Positions 43,035-53,080 of a stretch of DNA of 64,000 nt are shown here, piece by piece. The stretch spans positions 310,001 through 374,000 of the forward strand of contig CATOTG010000008.1 in assembly GCA_951813015.1 (NCBI GenBank), read 5' to 3'. The translations under genes and the position numbers were made by a program. The DNA is from an uncultured Thermoanaerobaculia bacterium (GTDB lineage Bacteria > Acidobacteriota > Thermoanaerobaculia > Multivoradales > Multivoraceae). The notes beneath the pieces are model-generated. The model worked only from the letters and a program-made list of their open reading frames with translations, ran no database searches and was not told the DNA's origin. Each line of letters starts with the position of its first letter. The first letter of the stretch is position 1.

Positions 43035-46000
43035 TCAGGCGGTGGCCAGTTGCTGTTCCGGGTGCATCTCGTCGACGTCGACGCCGACGATCTTCGAGAC
43101 GCCCCGTTCCTCCATCGTGACGCCGTAGAGCGTGCTCGCCGCCTGCATCGTCAGCTTGTTGTGGGTGATGACGAGGAACTGGGTGTCGGCCGACATGCGC
43201 TTCAGCATGTCGATGAAACGCAGGATGTTCGCGTCGTCGAGCGGCGCGTCGACCTCGTCGAGGATGCAGAAGGGCGAAGGCCTGGTCCGGAACAGGGCGA
43301 ACAGCAGGGCGATTGCGGTCAGCGCCTTCTCGCCGCCCGAGAGCAGCATGATGTTCTGCACCCGCTTTCCGGGCGGCCGGGCCGTGATCTCGATGCCGCA
43401 GTCCAGCGGGTCGTCCTCGTCCATCAGGCGCATTTCCGCTTCGCCGCCGCGGAACAGCTCGGTGAAGATGTGGCCGAAGTTCTCGTTGACCTCGCGGAAA
43501 GCGGCGACGAAGCGCTCGGACGAGGTCTTGTCGATGTCACGGATCGTGCGCTTGAGGCTCTCGATCGATTCCGTCACGTCGGATCGCTGTCCGGTCAGGA
43601 ACTCGTGACGTTCCTGGTGTTCGTCGTACTCCTCGGCGGCGAGAACGTTGACCGGCCCCATCCGCTCCAGCAGGGTCCGGCGCCGTTCCAGTTCGTCGGC
43701 CATCGCCTCAAGGTCGGGCGCTTCGCCGGTCTCGGGTGTCCGCGGCGCCTGGCCGGTCAGCTCGCGGCCGAACTCCTGGATGTAGTCCTGGCCCAGGTGC
43801 TCCGCGTCCTGTTGCAGGCCGGCCTGGCGCACGCGCAGGTCCTCGATTCGGCCGCGCAACTCGTCGCGGCGCGTGCCCTCTTCCCGCAGCCGGGCTTCGA
43901 GCCTTCGGCCCCGTTCTCTTTCGTCGTCGAGGACGCGCTGGGCGGCGGTGGCTTCGTCCTGAGCGTTCGTCCGTTCGGCGAGGGCTGCTTCCAGCTCGCG
44001 CCGGGCGCTGGCCGCGGCTGCTTCGTGCTCGCCGATCCGGCCGCGCAGTCGTTTCGTTTCGGCGGTCCAGGCCGCGTCGGCCTCGCGCAGCGATGCGATC
44101 TGACCCTCGACTCGCTCCCGCTCGCTTTGATCCAGGGCCGCGCGTTCCTCGATCAGTTCGAGCTTCCCCTGGCGGCCGGCGCCCGCGGTGATGCGCTCTT
44201 CGCGCTCCTCTCGCGCCTGCTCGACCGCCGCGCTCGCTTCGTCGGCTGCCTTCACCAGGTCGGCAAGTCGGCTCTCAGTCTCCGCGACCTCCGCTTCGAC
44301 CTTCAGGCGGCGCACCTCTCTGACCTTGATCTCGCGTTCCAGCTCGTCATGCTCGGACCGGGCGGCGCCGTGCTCGCCCCGCACGGCGGCGCGACGCTCG
44401 CCGATGTCCTGGAGGCGCGACTTGGCAACCGCGAGTTGCTGACGAAGTTCCGCGGCCGCGCGTTCCAGGCGCTGGCCCTCGGCGGCGGCCTGGCGGGCAC
44501 GCTCGCCCGTTGCCTCGATCTCGCCGTCAAGGGCCGAACGCTGTTGCTCCAGCTCGGCGATTCGGCGCCCGAGGTCGTCCATCTCGCGTTGGCGGCCGAG
44601 GGCGCCGAGCGCCGCCTGCTCGCCGCGTATCGTGACCCGGCCGGCCTCGATCCAGAGCCGGTCCCGGCACAGGAAGGCAGTCCCTGGATGTTCCGGCGCG
44701 AGACGCTCCGCATCCTCCGCACTCTCCACGAGGCAGGCGGGGGGAAGGGCGCTGCGCGCTTCCTCGGGGAGTCCGAGCGCCGCGGCGAGATCGCTGACGA
44801 TCGCCGGATCCTCGACCGCCGGCAGCGGCTTCGCGACGTTGCCGGAACGCAGCAGGGTGGCCTGGAAGTCGGAACCGCCGATGGCACGGGCGATGGCCAG
44901 GGCGTCCTCGTCTTCGGGGGCCATCACCGCGTTGCGCAGGGGGCCCAGGAACAGGTCGAGGCTGTGCTCCCAGCCCTCCGGCACGGTGAGTTCATCGCCG
45001 AGGAAGCGCGGCGCCGGCAGACCCAGCTCGAGCAGTGCCTGGCGAATCTCGCTTCGCTGCTCGGCGTCGCGCTGACCGAGTTCGTCCAGCACGGCGGCCC
45101 GCTTCTGTGCCTCGACGAGTTCCTCGCGCCGCGTTTCCAGCTCGGCCTGGGCCTGCTTGCGGCGCTTCCGATTCGCCTCGAGGTCGGTCGCTACCCGCCG
45201 CGCGGTCTCGGTTTCCGCGGTCAGTGCGACCTCGAGAGACTCGATCCTGGTGCGCACAGCCGCGACTTCGCCGTCGATGGCCACAAGTGCGTCCTTGCTG
45301 CGGTCGAGGACCGCCTCGGCCCGGTTCCGGCGGTCGACCGCCTTCTCGCTGCCGATGCGTTCGGCGACGAGGCGGCTGCGCAGTTCGCCTTGCCGCGCCC
45401 GGCGCCTGGCGAGTTCGTCCAGCAACAACCGCTGCCGCTTGCGTGCTTCGGCGATCGCGGCGTCGGCGCTGCCGATGCGCCGCCGGTCCTCCTGGACTTC
45501 GGCCAGTGCCTGCTCACGCCTGGACGTCAGCATCCGGCGCCTGCCGAGCAGGTCAGCGAGCCGCTCTTCGGCGGCCTTCAGATCGCGTTGTCGGCGTTCG
45601 GCGCGCTCGCCGCCGGACTCGAGCCGTTCGGCGATCTCCTCAAGCGTGGTCCGGGCGCCCTTGATCAGTTCCTGGCGACCCTCGATCACGGCGAGCAGTT
45701 TCGCCTGACGCTCGTGGGAGCGAGCGGCCTCTTCCGTGCGGGCGTCGATCACCTCCCGGCAGGCGGCTAGTTCCGCGTTGCCGCGCGCGAGTTCCGCCAG
45801 CAGGTCGGCCTCGCGATCCGTTTCCTGCTTGAGGCTCGCGGCCAGGTCGTCCAGGTCGGCGCGGAGCAGGGCCCAGCGTTCCTGGAGCACGGCCTCGAGC
45901 AACTCCCGGAAGGCCTTCCGACGTTCGCCGTAGCGCCGGGCGGCGTTCGCCTGTCGCTTGAGCGAACGCAGCCGTCGCTCCACCTCGAGGATGATGTCGT

Positions 46001-46577
46001 CGAGGCGAAGCAGGTCGGCGGTCGCGTCCTCGAGCTTGAGCGTCGCCAGCCGTTTGCGGTTCTTGTAGCGGGTGATCCCCGCCGCCTCCTCGATCAGCTT
46101 GCGGCGGTCCTGGGGCTTGCCGGACAGGATCATCCCGATTCGCCCCTGCTCGATCACGGAGTAGGCGCGGATGCCGAGGCCCGTGTCCATCAGGATGTCG
46201 CGGACGTCCTTGAGCCGGACGACCCGATCGTTCAACCGGTACTGGCCTTCGCCGCCGCGGAAAATGCGGCGCCCGATCGTGATCCGACCGTCCTCCGCCT
46301 CCTCGATGCTGCCGTCGGTCCGGAACGAGAGGCTGACCTCGGCGAACCCCAGAGGCTTGCGCTGGTGGGTCCCGTTGAAGATGACCTCCTCCATCGAGCT
46401 GCCCCGCAGGGACTTGGCGCTCTGCTCGCCCAGCACCCAGGTGACGGCCTCGGCCAGATTGCTCTTGCCGCAACCGTTCGGGCCGACGATCGCGGTGATC
46501 CCGGGCGCGAAGTGGCTCACCACCGGCTCGACGAAGGTCTTGAAGCCGTTGACGTCGAGGCGTTCGAGTTTGAGCAT
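43035..46577 (-). CDS. smc: chromosome segregation protein SMC
   Basis: The condensin ATPase, 1180 residues. Walker A is GPNGCGKSN at residues 32-40. The N-terminal domain runs to about residue 170. Two long coiled coils flank a hinge near residues 510-640. The C-terminal ABC signature LLSGGEKALTAIALLFALF and Walker B PFCILDEVDAPLDDAN end the protein. It folds chromosomes and aids segregation with ScpA/ScpB, which are not in the window. Length and domain order are normal. ATG 46577 starts directly with the MLKLERLDVNGFKTF strand. The gene is divergent from pyrR. Confidence 0.97.
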   Translation of the reverse strand: MLKLERLDVNGFKTFVEPVVSHFAPGITAIVGPNGCGKSNLAEAVTWVLGEQSAKSLRGSSMEEVIFNGTHQRKPLGFAEVSLSFRTDGSIEEAEDGRITIGRRIFRGGEGQYRLNDRVVRLKDVRDILMDTGLGIRAYSVIEQGRIGMILSGKPQDRRKLIEEAAGITRYKNRKRLATLKLEDATADLLRLDDIILEVERRLRSLKRQANAARRYGERRKAFRELLEAVLQERWALLRADLDDLAASLKQETDREADLLAELARGNAELAACREVIDARTEEAARSHERQAKLLAVIEGRQELIKGARTTLEEIAERLESGGERAERRQRDLKAAEERLADLLGRRRMLTSRREQALAEVQEDRRRIGSADAAIAEARKRQRLLLDELARRRARQGELRSRLVAERIGSEKAVDRRNRAEAVLDRSKDALVAIDGEVAAVRTRIESLEVALTAETETARRVATDLEANRKRRKQAQAELETRREELVEAQKRAAVLDELGQRDAEQRSEIRQALLELGLPAPRFLGDELTVPEGWEHSLDLFLGPLRNAVMAPEDEDALAIARAIGGSDFQATLLRSGNVAKPLPAVEDPAIVSDLAAALGLPEEARSALPPACLVESAEDAERLAPEHPGTAFLCRDRLWIEAGRVTIRGEQAALGALGRQREMDDLGRRIAELEQQRSALDGEIEATGERARQAAAEGQRLERAAAELRQQLAVAKSRLQDIGERRAAVRGEHGAARSEHDELEREIKVREVRRLKVEAEVAETESRLADLVKAADEASAAVEQAREEREERITAGAGRQGKLELIEERAALDQSERERVEGQIASLREADAAWTAETKRLRGRIGEHEAAAASARRELEAALAERTNAQDEATAAQRVLDDERERGRRLEARLREEGTRRDELRGRIEDLRVRQAGLQQDAEHLGQDYIQEFGRELTGQAPRTPETGEAPDLEAMADELERRRTLLERMGPVNVLAAEEYDEHQERHEFLTGQRSDVTESIESLKRTIRDIDKTSSERFVAAFREVNENFGHIFTELFRGGEAEMRLMDEDDPLDCGIEITARPPGKRVQNIMLLSGGEKALTAIALLFALFRTRPSPFCILDEVDAPLDDANILRFIDMLKRMSADTQFLVITHNKLTMQAASTLYGVTMEERGVSKIVGVDVDEMHPEQQLATA

Positions 46578-46728
46578 GGCTCGGTTGTTTCGGCAGGGCC
46601 TGGTTGCTTCAGCCGGGGCTGCGATCGGCGGTGGCGCGGGAAGCCGTCGCCTTCGGTGAACTTAGCAGCTTTCGCGCATGAGTCACAACTCGTTGTGCCC
46701 GTACGCTTCGCTTTCCACAACATGTAGC

Positions 46729-46776
46729 GTCAGGCGGGACAGGCTGATACGCTGCCGCGTCAGTGAGCCGCCTGAC
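46729..46776 (+). promoter_or_regulatory. long stem-loop enclosing the pyrR start codon
   Basis: Outer arms GTCAGGCGG (46729-46737) and CCGCCTGAC (46768-46776) pair perfectly. Inside them CTGA(TA)CGC (46744-46752) pairs with GCGTCAG (46757-46763) around TGCC, with a two-base bulge. The GTG start of pyrR (46763-46765) is partly inside the stem. It could be a PyrR-bound RNA switch that blocks translation, as reported for pyr leaders in mycobacteria. The PyrR consensus loop itself is not recognised, so this is inferred from geometry. Confidence 0.5.
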
Positions 46777-47317
46777 CGTCAAGAGGACGCTGTTCGACAC
46801 CCGCCAGATGGCTCGCATGATGCGCCGGATGGCAGCCGAAATCGTCGAGCGCGCCGGCGGCACGGAGACGCTCATGCTGGTGGGCGTGCGCACCCGCGGC
46901 GTGCCGCTCGCGGACTTCGTCGCCGCCGAGATCGCCCGCACCGAGGGAGCAGACCTTCCGGTCGGCGTGCTGGACATCACGCTCTACCGGGACGACCTGT
47001 CGACGATCGCGCCGCAGCCGGTGGTCAAGGAGAGCGTGCTGCCGGTGGCGATCGACGACAAGATCGTCGTGCTCTGCGACGACGTGCTCTACAGCGGCCG
47101 GACGATCCGCGCCGCGATGGACGCGCTGATGGACTACGGCCGGCCGAAGGCGATCCGGCTCGCGGTGCTCATCGACCGCGGTCACCGGGAACTGCCGATT
47201 CACGCGGACTGCGTCGGCGAGAACGTCCAGACGACGGACACCGAAGTGATCAAGGTCGCCTTCGCCGCGACGGACGACGGCAAGGAGCGGGTCGAGCTCC
47301 TCGAGCGCGAAGCGTGA
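46763..47317 (+). CDS. pyrR: bifunctional pyr operon regulator / uracil phosphoribosyltransferase
   Basis: PyrR, 184 residues: an RNA-binding attenuator of pyrimidine genes that also has weak uracil phosphoribosyltransferase activity. [15 protein letters not shown] at the N-terminus, [11 protein letters not shown], and the PRPP loop [17 protein letters not shown] near residues 103-119 are typical, as is [11 protein letters not shown]. The start is GTG 46763, with no good Shine-Dalgarno and inside a stem-loop. It ends by overlapping pyrB (GTGA). The operon is pyrR-pyrB-pyrC. Confidence 0.95.
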   Translation: MSRLTVKRTLFDTRQMARMMRRMAAEIVERAGGTETLMLVGVRTRGVPLADFVAAEIARTEGADLPVGVLDITLYRDDLSTIAPQPVVKESVLPVAIDDKIVVLCDDVLYSGRTIRAAMDALMDYGRPKAIRLAVLIDRGHRELPIHADCVGENVQTTDTEVIKVAFAATDDGKERVELLEREA

Positions 47318-48261
47318 GCGAACACAAGTGGCAGCGAGGCGACCTGCTCGGGGTCGCCGAGTTGTCCACCGAGGAAATCGTTCACGTTCTCGACACGGCG
47401 GAGTCGTTCGTCGAGGTCGCGGCGCGGCCGATCAAGAAGGTGCCGACGCTGCGCGGCAAGACGGTGATCAACCTCTTCTTCGAGGCCTCCACGCGCACCC
47501 GCTCGAGTTTCGAGATTGCCGAGAAGCGGCTCTCGGCCGACAACGTGAACTTCTCGACTTCCGGGTCGTCGCTGTCCAAGGGGGAGACCCTCCTGGACAC
47601 GACCCGCAACCTGGAGGCGATGGCGCCGGATCTGGTCGTGATCCGGCACGCGCACCCGCGGGTGCCGCACGGTCTTGCGGAGCGAGTCGGCGCGGGGGTC
47701 GTCAACGCGGGCGACGGCGCCCACGAGCATCCGACCCAGGCATTGCTCGACGCCTTCACGATTCGCCGTCACAAGGGCCGCGTCGAGGGCCTCAGGGTGG
47801 CGATCGTCGGTGACGTGGCGCACAGCCGCGTGGTCCGCTCGAACGTCCTGTGCCTGCGCAAGCTGGGCGCCGAGGTGACGATCGCCGGCCCGCGCACGAT
47901 GATGCCCGAGCAGCCGGAAGCGCTCGGCGCGCGGGTCGCCTGGTCGCTCGAGGAAGCGATCGCGGGTGCGGACGTGATCATGATGCTGCGGGTGCAACTG
48001 GAGCGGCAGGCGCGGGCGTCCTTTCCCTCCGAGCGCGAGTACTTCGAGTTCTTCGGTCTCACCGCCGGCCGGCTGCAAGCCGCGGCGGACGATGCGATCA
48101 TCATGCACCCGGGGCCGATGAACCGCGGCATCGAGATCGCGAGCGAAGTCGCGGACGGCCCCTGGTCGGTGATCCTCGAACAGGTGGCGAACGGGGTCGC
48201 GGTGCGCATGGCGGTGCTCTACCTGCTGGCCGGCGTCAAGAGCGGCGAGGGCTCGGCTTGA
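47314..48261 (+). CDS. pyrB: aspartate carbamoyltransferase catalytic subunit
   Basis: Second enzyme of de novo pyrimidine synthesis: joins carbamoyl phosphate and aspartate. It has 315 residues. The carbamoyl-phosphate site is [13 protein letters not shown] near residues 50-62. [12 protein letters not shown] then [17 protein letters not shown] follow. The C-terminal domain has [10 protein letters not shown] and [16 protein letters not shown] 47314 overlaps the pyrR stop by four bases. The frame upstream to 46678 runs through pyrR in another frame and is not used. No pyrI-like regulatory subunit is present. The end overlaps pyrC as TTGA. Confidence 0.96.
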   Translation: MSEHKWQRGDLLGVAELSTEEIVHVLDTAESFVEVAARPIKKVPTLRGKTVINLFFEASTRTRSSFEIAEKRLSADNVNFSTSGSSLSKGETLLDTTRNLEAMAPDLVVIRHAHPRVPHGLAERVGAGVVNAGDGAHEHPTQALLDAFTIRRHKGRVEGLRVAIVGDVAHSRVVRSNVLCLRKLGAEVTIAGPRTMMPEQPEALGARVAWSLEEAIAGADVIMMLRVQLERQARASFPSEREYFEFFGLTAGRLQAAADDAIIMHPGPMNRGIEIASEVADGPWSVILEQVANGVAVRMAVLYLLAGVKSGEGSA

Positions 48262-49547
48262 GCGCGGCGCTGGTGCTTCGCGGCGGGCGGGTCGTCGACC
48301 CGAGCCAGGGCCTGGACGGCACGGCGGACGTGCTGATCGAGGACGGCGCGGTGACCGCCTGCGGCGCTGGCCTCGAGGCGCCGGAGGAGGCGCGTCGGAT
48401 GGACGTGTCCGGCCTGGTCGTCACGCCGGGACTGATCGACATGCACGTCCACCTGCGTGAGCCGGGCCAGGAGTACAAGGAGACGATCGAGAGCGGGACT
48501 TGCGCGGCGGCCGCGGGCGGCTTCACCGCGGTCGCCTGCATGCCGAACACGGAACCGGTCAACGACGATCCTTCGATCACCGAGTTCATCCTGGCCCGGG
48601 CGGCGCGTGCCGGCAGGGCCCGCGTCTACCCGATCTCGGCGGTCACGCGGGGCCTCGAAGGGCGGGAGCTGGCCGAGTTCGGCGCCCAGCGCAGGGCCGG
48701 CGCGGTCGCGGTTTCGGACGACGGCCGGCCGGTCTGGAACGCGGCTCTCATGCGGCAGGCGCTTCGCTACGCGAGGCACTTCGACCTGCCCGTGATCCAG
48801 CACGCGGAGGAACTCGAACTCTCGGGCGACGGGGTGATGCACGAGGGCGCTTTCTCGACCCGGCTCGGAGTCGAGGGCATTCCAGGCGCCGCCGACGACG
48901 CGATGGTCGCCCGCGACCTCATCCTGACCGCCGACACCGGCGGCCGTTACCACCTGGCGCACATGTCGACGGCGCGCAGCCTGGAACTCGTCCGGGGCGC
49001 GAAGGAGGGTGGCCACCGGGTGACGAGCGAGGTGTCGGCGCACCACCTGCTGCTTTGCGACGGGGACGTGTTCGATTCGGGCCTCGACCCGGACTTCAGG
49101 ATGCACCCTCCGCTGCGAAGCGCCGACGACCGGGACGCCCTGGTCGCCGGCATCGCCGACGGCGCGATCGACGCGATTGCCAGCGACCACGCGCCCCATC
49201 ACCCGGACGAGAAGGAACTCGACTTCGTCGCCGCCCCGAACGGCGTCGTCGGACTCGAGACGACCCTCAGCCTGTGTCTCGACCGCTTGGTGGGGAAGGG
49301 CGTGATCGATCTGCCGCGCCTCGTCGAGTTGCTGTCGGCGGCGCCGGCGCGCATCCTCGGCGTGCCCGGCGGCAGCCTGGTCCCCGGCTCGCCCGGTGAC
49401 GTCACCCTGATCGACCTGGACCGCGAGGTCGAGGTCGACCCGGCCGCCTTCCGGAGCCGGTCGCGCAACACGCCCTTCGCCGGCTGGACGCTCCGGGGCG
49501 CGCCGGCCGGCACGATCGTCGGCGGCCGCGTGATCGAGCTGCCCTAG
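48258..49547 (+). CDS. pyrC: dihydroorotase
   Basis: Third enzyme of pyrimidine synthesis, a zinc amidohydrolase of 429 residues that cyclises carbamoyl aspartate. It is of the type I/Bacillus-like dihydroorotase form. The metal motif [12 protein letters not shown] lies near residue 58, then [11 protein letters not shown], and [13 protein letters not shown]. The late [14 protein letters not shown] carries the catalytic Asp. The gene must start at TTG 48258, which overlaps the pyrB stop (TTGA). The frame is open to 47850 but only inside pyrB. It is the last gene of the pyr operon here; carA/B, pyrD, E and F are not in the window. Confidence 0.96.
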   Translation: MSAALVLRGGRVVDPSQGLDGTADVLIEDGAVTACGAGLEAPEEARRMDVSGLVVTPGLIDMHVHLREPGQEYKETIESGTCAAAAGGFTAVACMPNTEPVNDDPSITEFILARAARAGRARVYPISAVTRGLEGRELAEFGAQRRAGAVAVSDDGRPVWNAALMRQALRYARHFDLPVIQHAEELELSGDGVMHEGAFSTRLGVEGIPGAADDAMVARDLILTADTGGRYHLAHMSTARSLELVRGAKEGGHRVTSEVSAHHLLLCDGDVFDSGLDPDFRMHPPLRSADDRDALVAGIADGAIDAIASDHAPHHPDEKELDFVAAPNGVVGLETTLSLCLDRLVGKGVIDLPRLVELLSAAPARILGVPGGSLVPGSPGDVTLIDLDREVEVDPAAFRSRSRNTPFAGWTLRGAPAGTIVGGRVIELP

Positions 49548-49595
49548 CAGTATCCATGTTGTCAAGGGGGGGTAGATGGAGGTCGGCGAGGGGCG

Positions 49596-50402
49596 CTACC
49601 CGATGCTGCGCCCGCCGTCCACGTCGAGGCAGACGCCGGTGAGGAAGGCCGCGTCGTCGGAGGCGAGATAGGCGACGGCCGCGGCGACGTCCTTCGGTTC
49701 GGCGAGGCGCCCGAGCGGGATCGTCGCCTCCAGGATCTCGCGGCCCTTCTCACCCAATGAACGGCCGCCGGACGGACCCTTCATGAAGTCCGTGTCGGCC
49801 GCGACCGGGTTGACCGCGTTGACGCGGATGTTGTGAGGGGCGAGTTCCGTGGCCAGACCGCGGGTCAGGGTGACGACGGCGCCCTTGCTCGCGTTGTAGG
49901 CGGTCAGACGGGGGCGCGGTCGACGCGCGCCGATCGAGGCGGTGTTCACGATCACGCCGCCGCCGCGTTCGAGCAGCCGCGGCACGCCATGCACGGCGCC
50001 CAGGTAGACGCTCTTCACGTTGACTTCGAAGATGCGGTCGAAGTCGGCCTCCGGCAGTTCCCAGAGCGCCCTGGCCCGGTGGCAGTAGCCGGCGTTGTTG
50101 ACCAGGATGTCGATGCCCCCGAACGCGCCGCAGGCGTTCTCCATCAGTCGGCGCAGGTCGTCGCCGCGCGAGACGTCGACGGTCTCGAAGAGAACGGCGG
50201 CGCCCCGTTTCGCGAGTTGGGCGGTGGTCCGTTCTCCCTTGGCGGAATCGATGTCCGCCAGCGCCACGGCGGCGCCCTCGCCGGCGAGCCGCCGGGCGAT
50301 CGCCCGGCCGAAGCCGCCCGCGGCGCCGGTCACGACCGCGACCTTGCCGGCGAAGCGCGAGTCGCTGCTCGCGAGGTTGGCGCCGATCTTCGCGTGATCC
50401 AT
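49596..50402 (-). CDS. SDR family oxidoreductase
   Basis: A 268-residue classical short-chain dehydrogenase/reductase. The cofactor loop is VVTGAAGGFGRAI near residues 23-35, with ALADID after beta 2, so NAD is likely. LVNNAGY, NTASIGA and the catalytic YNASKGAVV follow, and the C-terminus ends LDVDGGRSIG. Substrate unknown. It converges on pyrC after 48 bases and is divergent from the flavoprotein gene. The short shared gap suggests joint control with that gene. ATG 50402. Confidence 0.92.
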   Translation of the reverse strand: MDHAKIGANLASSDSRFAGKVAVVTGAAGGFGRAIARRLAGEGAAVALADIDSAKGERTTAQLAKRGAAVLFETVDVSRGDDLRRLMENACGAFGGIDILVNNAGYCHRARALWELPEADFDRIFEVNVKSVYLGAVHGVPRLLERGGGVIVNTASIGARRPRPRLTAYNASKGAVVTLTRGLATELAPHNIRVNAVNPVAADTDFMKGPSGGRSLGEKGREILEATIPLGRLAEPKDVAAAVAYLASDDAAFLTGVCLDVDGGRSIG

Positions 50403-50461
50403 CGTTAGGCCTCCCTGAGTTGGCGCTACGCTACCTTCCGGCGGCGGACGACGCCTGGACG

Positions 50462-51955
50462 ATGCGGGATCAAGTACCAGTCAAGCGGCGTGTCCTCGTT
50501 GTCGGAGCGGGGAACGCGGCGCTGTGCGCGGCGCTCTCGGCGCGGGAGGGCGGGGCCGAGGTGACGGTGCTCGAACGCGCGCCGCGCCCGGAGCGCGGCG
50601 GCAACAGCCGATTCACGATGGCGTCCATGCGCTTCGCGTACAAAGGCCTGGACGAACTACAGGAAGTCGCCGGGCGGCTGAGCGCCGAGGAGACCGCGAC
50701 GAGCGACTTCGGGTCGTACCCGGAAAGTCAGTTCGTCCGTGATCTGGAGCGGATGAGCGGCGGCCGGGCCGACCCGGATCTGGTCGCCACCCTGGTTTCC
50801 CGGAGTCGTCCGACGCTGCGCTGGATGCGCGGGCTGGGCGTTCCGTTCGCCCCCCTGTATGCGGGTCAGGCGTTCGAGGTCGACGGCAAGCACAGGTTCT
50901 GGGGCGGCCTGACCCTGCAGGCCCGGGGTGGCGGCCCCGGCCTGGTGGCGTCGCTTCAGCGGGCCGCGGAGCGGGCCGGGATCGAGGTCCTCTACGAGAG
51001 CCGCGCGGTCCGGCTGGAGGTGGAGGGCGGGTCGGTCCGCGGCGTCGAGGTGGAGAGACCTTCGGGTTCCCGTACGCTGCCGGCCGACGCCGTCGTGCTG
51101 GCCAGCGGCGGTTTCGAGGCGAACCGCGAGTGGCGGCGGCAGCATCTGGGCGAGGGCTGGGAGGCGGCGAAGGTACGGGGCAGCCGCTTCAACACGGGCG
51201 ACGGCATTCGGATGGCGCTGGAAGCCGGCGCCGCGCGCGCCGGGCAGTGGAGCGGGTGTCACGCGGTCGCCTGGGACCTCAACGCGCCCGAGGTCGGCAA
51301 CCTCGAGGTTCGGCACCGCTACCAGAAGCACAGCTATCCGCTCGGCATCGTCGTCAATGCGCGCGGCGAGCGCTTCCTCGACGAGGGTGCGGACTTTCGC
51401 AACTACACCTACGCCCGCTACGGGCGCAAGGTACTGGAGCAGCCCGGGCGCTTCGCGTGGCAGGTCTTCGACTCCCGGGTCTTTGGCCTGTTGCGGGACG
51501 AGTACCGCCGGTCCCATGCGAGCCGGGTGACGGCCGACTCGGTGGAGGAACTCGCGAGACGCCTCGACGGGGTCGATGAAGAGGGTTTTCTGCGCACGGT
51601 GCGCGACTTCAACGCCGCCGTCCGGAGGGACGTGCGTTTCGACCCCAGCGCCCGCGACGGCCGCTCGACTTGTGGGCTCGTCCCGGACAAGTCGAACTGG
51701 GCCAACCCGTTGGATCGGCCACCGTTCGAGGCGTTCGCGGTGACCTGCGGCATCACCTTCACCTTTGGCGGCCTTCGGGTCGATCCGCTCGCCCGGGTGC
51801 TGGACGAAGACGGCCGGCCGTTGGCCGGCCTGTTCGCGGCCGGCGAGCTGGTCGGGGGGCTCTTCTACGACAACTACCCCGGCGGTTCCGGCCTGACGGC
51901 CGGCGCCGTGTTTGGCCGGATCGCCGGCGGCGGGGCGGCGCGACGCGATGGCTGA
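50462..51955 (+). CDS. FAD-dependent tricarballylate-dehydrogenase-like flavoprotein
   Basis: A 497-residue member of the succinate-dehydrogenase/fumarate-reductase/3-ketosteroid-1-dehydrogenase flavoprotein superfamily, closest in look to TcuA. The FAD dinucleotide fold is RVLVVGAGNAALCAALSA then a ribose-binding E in VLERAP. GGNSRFTMASMRF, VVLASGGFEANREW and the C-terminal LFAAGELVGGLFYDNYPGGS match this family. It dehydrogenates a carboxylic acid or ring; the exact substrate is not proved. ATG 50462 is preferred over TTG 50420, since family members start just before the FAD loop. A GCTACGCT run at 50425-50432 may be its -10. It overlaps the M23 gene by eight bases. Confidence 0.86.
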   Translation: MRDQVPVKRRVLVVGAGNAALCAALSAREGGAEVTVLERAPRPERGGNSRFTMASMRFAYKGLDELQEVAGRLSAEETATSDFGSYPESQFVRDLERMSGGRADPDLVATLVSRSRPTLRWMRGLGVPFAPLYAGQAFEVDGKHRFWGGLTLQARGGGPGLVASLQRAAERAGIEVLYESRAVRLEVEGGSVRGVEVERPSGSRTLPADAVVLASGGFEANREWRRQHLGEGWEAAKVRGSRFNTGDGIRMALEAGAARAGQWSGCHAVAWDLNAPEVGNLEVRHRYQKHSYPLGIVVNARGERFLDEGADFRNYTYARYGRKVLEQPGRFAWQVFDSRVFGLLRDEYRRSHASRVTADSVEELARRLDGVDEEGFLRTVRDFNAAVRRDVRFDPSARDGRSTCGLVPDKSNWANPLDRPPFEAFAVTCGITFTFGGLRVDPLARVLDEDGRPLAGLFAAGELVGGLFYDNYPGGSGLTAGAVFGRIAGGGAARRDG

Positions 51956-53069
51956 GGGGACCCCTGGCGGCAATCCGCGACTCTGGGAGATCAAGCCGCG
52001 CGGCAGGCATCGGCCGTCGCCTGATTCTCCAGCCCCTGGCGGCGATCCGCGACTCGGGGAGATCCAGTTCCACAGCCCTCGCGGCCGGGTGCGCTACCTG
52101 ACGCTGACGAAGTTGTGGCTGCAGCTCGCCCTGGCGGTTGCGGTCGTCTTCCTGGGGTTCTTCATGAGCGCCGTCGTCGCGGCGCCGGGCGTGGTGCAGG
52201 TCGCATTGTTTCGGGCTGACCAGGTCGAGCTGGTCGAGGCGCGCCAGCGGTTCGGGGAGAGGTTCGACGCGCTGACGGGACGCTACGGGGAGATGCGTCG
52301 CGTGGCCTCCGATCTCGACAACCGGATCTGCAAGGTGGTGCTCGCCTACGGTGTCGAAGGCGTCGCCGCAGACGCCTGCGGCCAGCCTCCCGGTCCAGTC
52401 GACGCAACGGGAGCGACGATCTCGGAGGACCGGGTGCGCTTGGTGCGGACCGCGATCGAGGATGACGTGGAAAGCGTCGCCGCTCGCTTCGCGAGCCGGC
52501 TGGAGGCCGCGGTCGAGGTCGAGGCTTCGCGCCCTGACCTGATCGAGTTCACGCCGTTCGCCTCTCCTCTGGCTGGTGACGACTTCGTTCTCGTCGCCCC
52601 TTTCGGCGAGACGACGAACCGGGTGACCGGGGCGGCCGAGTTTCACCTCGGCATCGATCTCGCGGCTTCCGCCGGCGCGCCGGTGCGGGCCACCGCGGAT
52701 GGCCGGGTGACCTTCGCCGGTCGCGGCGCCGCGCTGGGACCCGAGTGGAGACGGTACGGTCGGATGCTGGGGATTCGCCACGGCGACGGCTTCATCACCA
52801 TCTTCGGTCACCTGGAAGCGACCGGGGTCGGCGCTGGACGGAATGTCGAGCGCGGCCAGACGATCGGTTCGGTCGGGGCAACCGGCTGGAGCGTGGAGCC
52901 GAACCTGCACTACGCGGTCCTGAAGCGCGGGCGCGACGGGAGCTACAGACCCGTCGACCCGAGGATTCACATTCTCGACTACCGCTGGAACAACGAGCAG
53001 GCGATCGTCGCCGGAGTCGCAGCAGCGCCGGAGGCTCTTTTGCCGCTGCCGGAGACCCTTCTGAGATAG
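51948..53069 (+). CDS. M23 peptidase-like protein with a substituted active-site histidine
   Basis: A 373-residue membrane-anchored protein. A 40-residue cytoplasmic tail with a 24-residue duplicated motif (PGG-x-PRL-x-EI) precedes one helix (LWLQLALAVAVVFLGFFM). A periplasmic coiled region and the LytM/M23 domain follow. The metal motif is H233-LGI-D237, and GHLEATGVG follows. The usual H-x-H is N319-L-H321 (PNLHYAV), so the first His is lost. Members with such losses, like EnvC or NlpD, activate amidases rather than cut peptidoglycan. A non-catalytic role is therefore plausible. ATG 51948 overlaps the flavoprotein stop region. Confidence 0.82.
   Translation: MAEGTPGGNPRLWEIKPRGRHRPSPDSPAPGGDPRLGEIQFHSPRGRVRYLTLTKLWLQLALAVAVVFLGFFMSAVVAAPGVVQVALFRADQVELVEARQRFGERFDALTGRYGEMRRVASDLDNRICKVVLAYGVEGVAADACGQPPGPVDATGATISEDRVRLVRTAIEDDVESVAARFASRLEAAVEVEASRPDLIEFTPFASPLAGDDFVLVAPFGETTNRVTGAAEFHLGIDLAASAGAPVRATADGRVTFAGRGAALGPEWRRYGRMLGIRHGDGFITIFGHLEATGVGAGRNVERGQTIGSVGATGWSVEPNLHYAVLKRGRDGSYRPVDPRIHILDYRWNNEQAIVAGVAAAPEALLPLPETLLR
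51961..52066. repeat. 72-bp-spaced direct repeat inside the M23-like gene
   Basis: Units of 34 bp start at 51961 and 52033 with three mismatches, and they keep frame. They encode the PGG-x-PRL-x-EI motif twice. Only the repeated part is conserved; the 38 bases between them are not. Confidence 0.8.
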
Positions 53070-53080
53070 GAGGGGGGAAT

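Noticed and set aside
42948..45770. 940-codon plus-strand ORF opposite smc
   Set aside because: Antisense shadow of the coiled-coil region; the real SMC motifs are on the minus strand.
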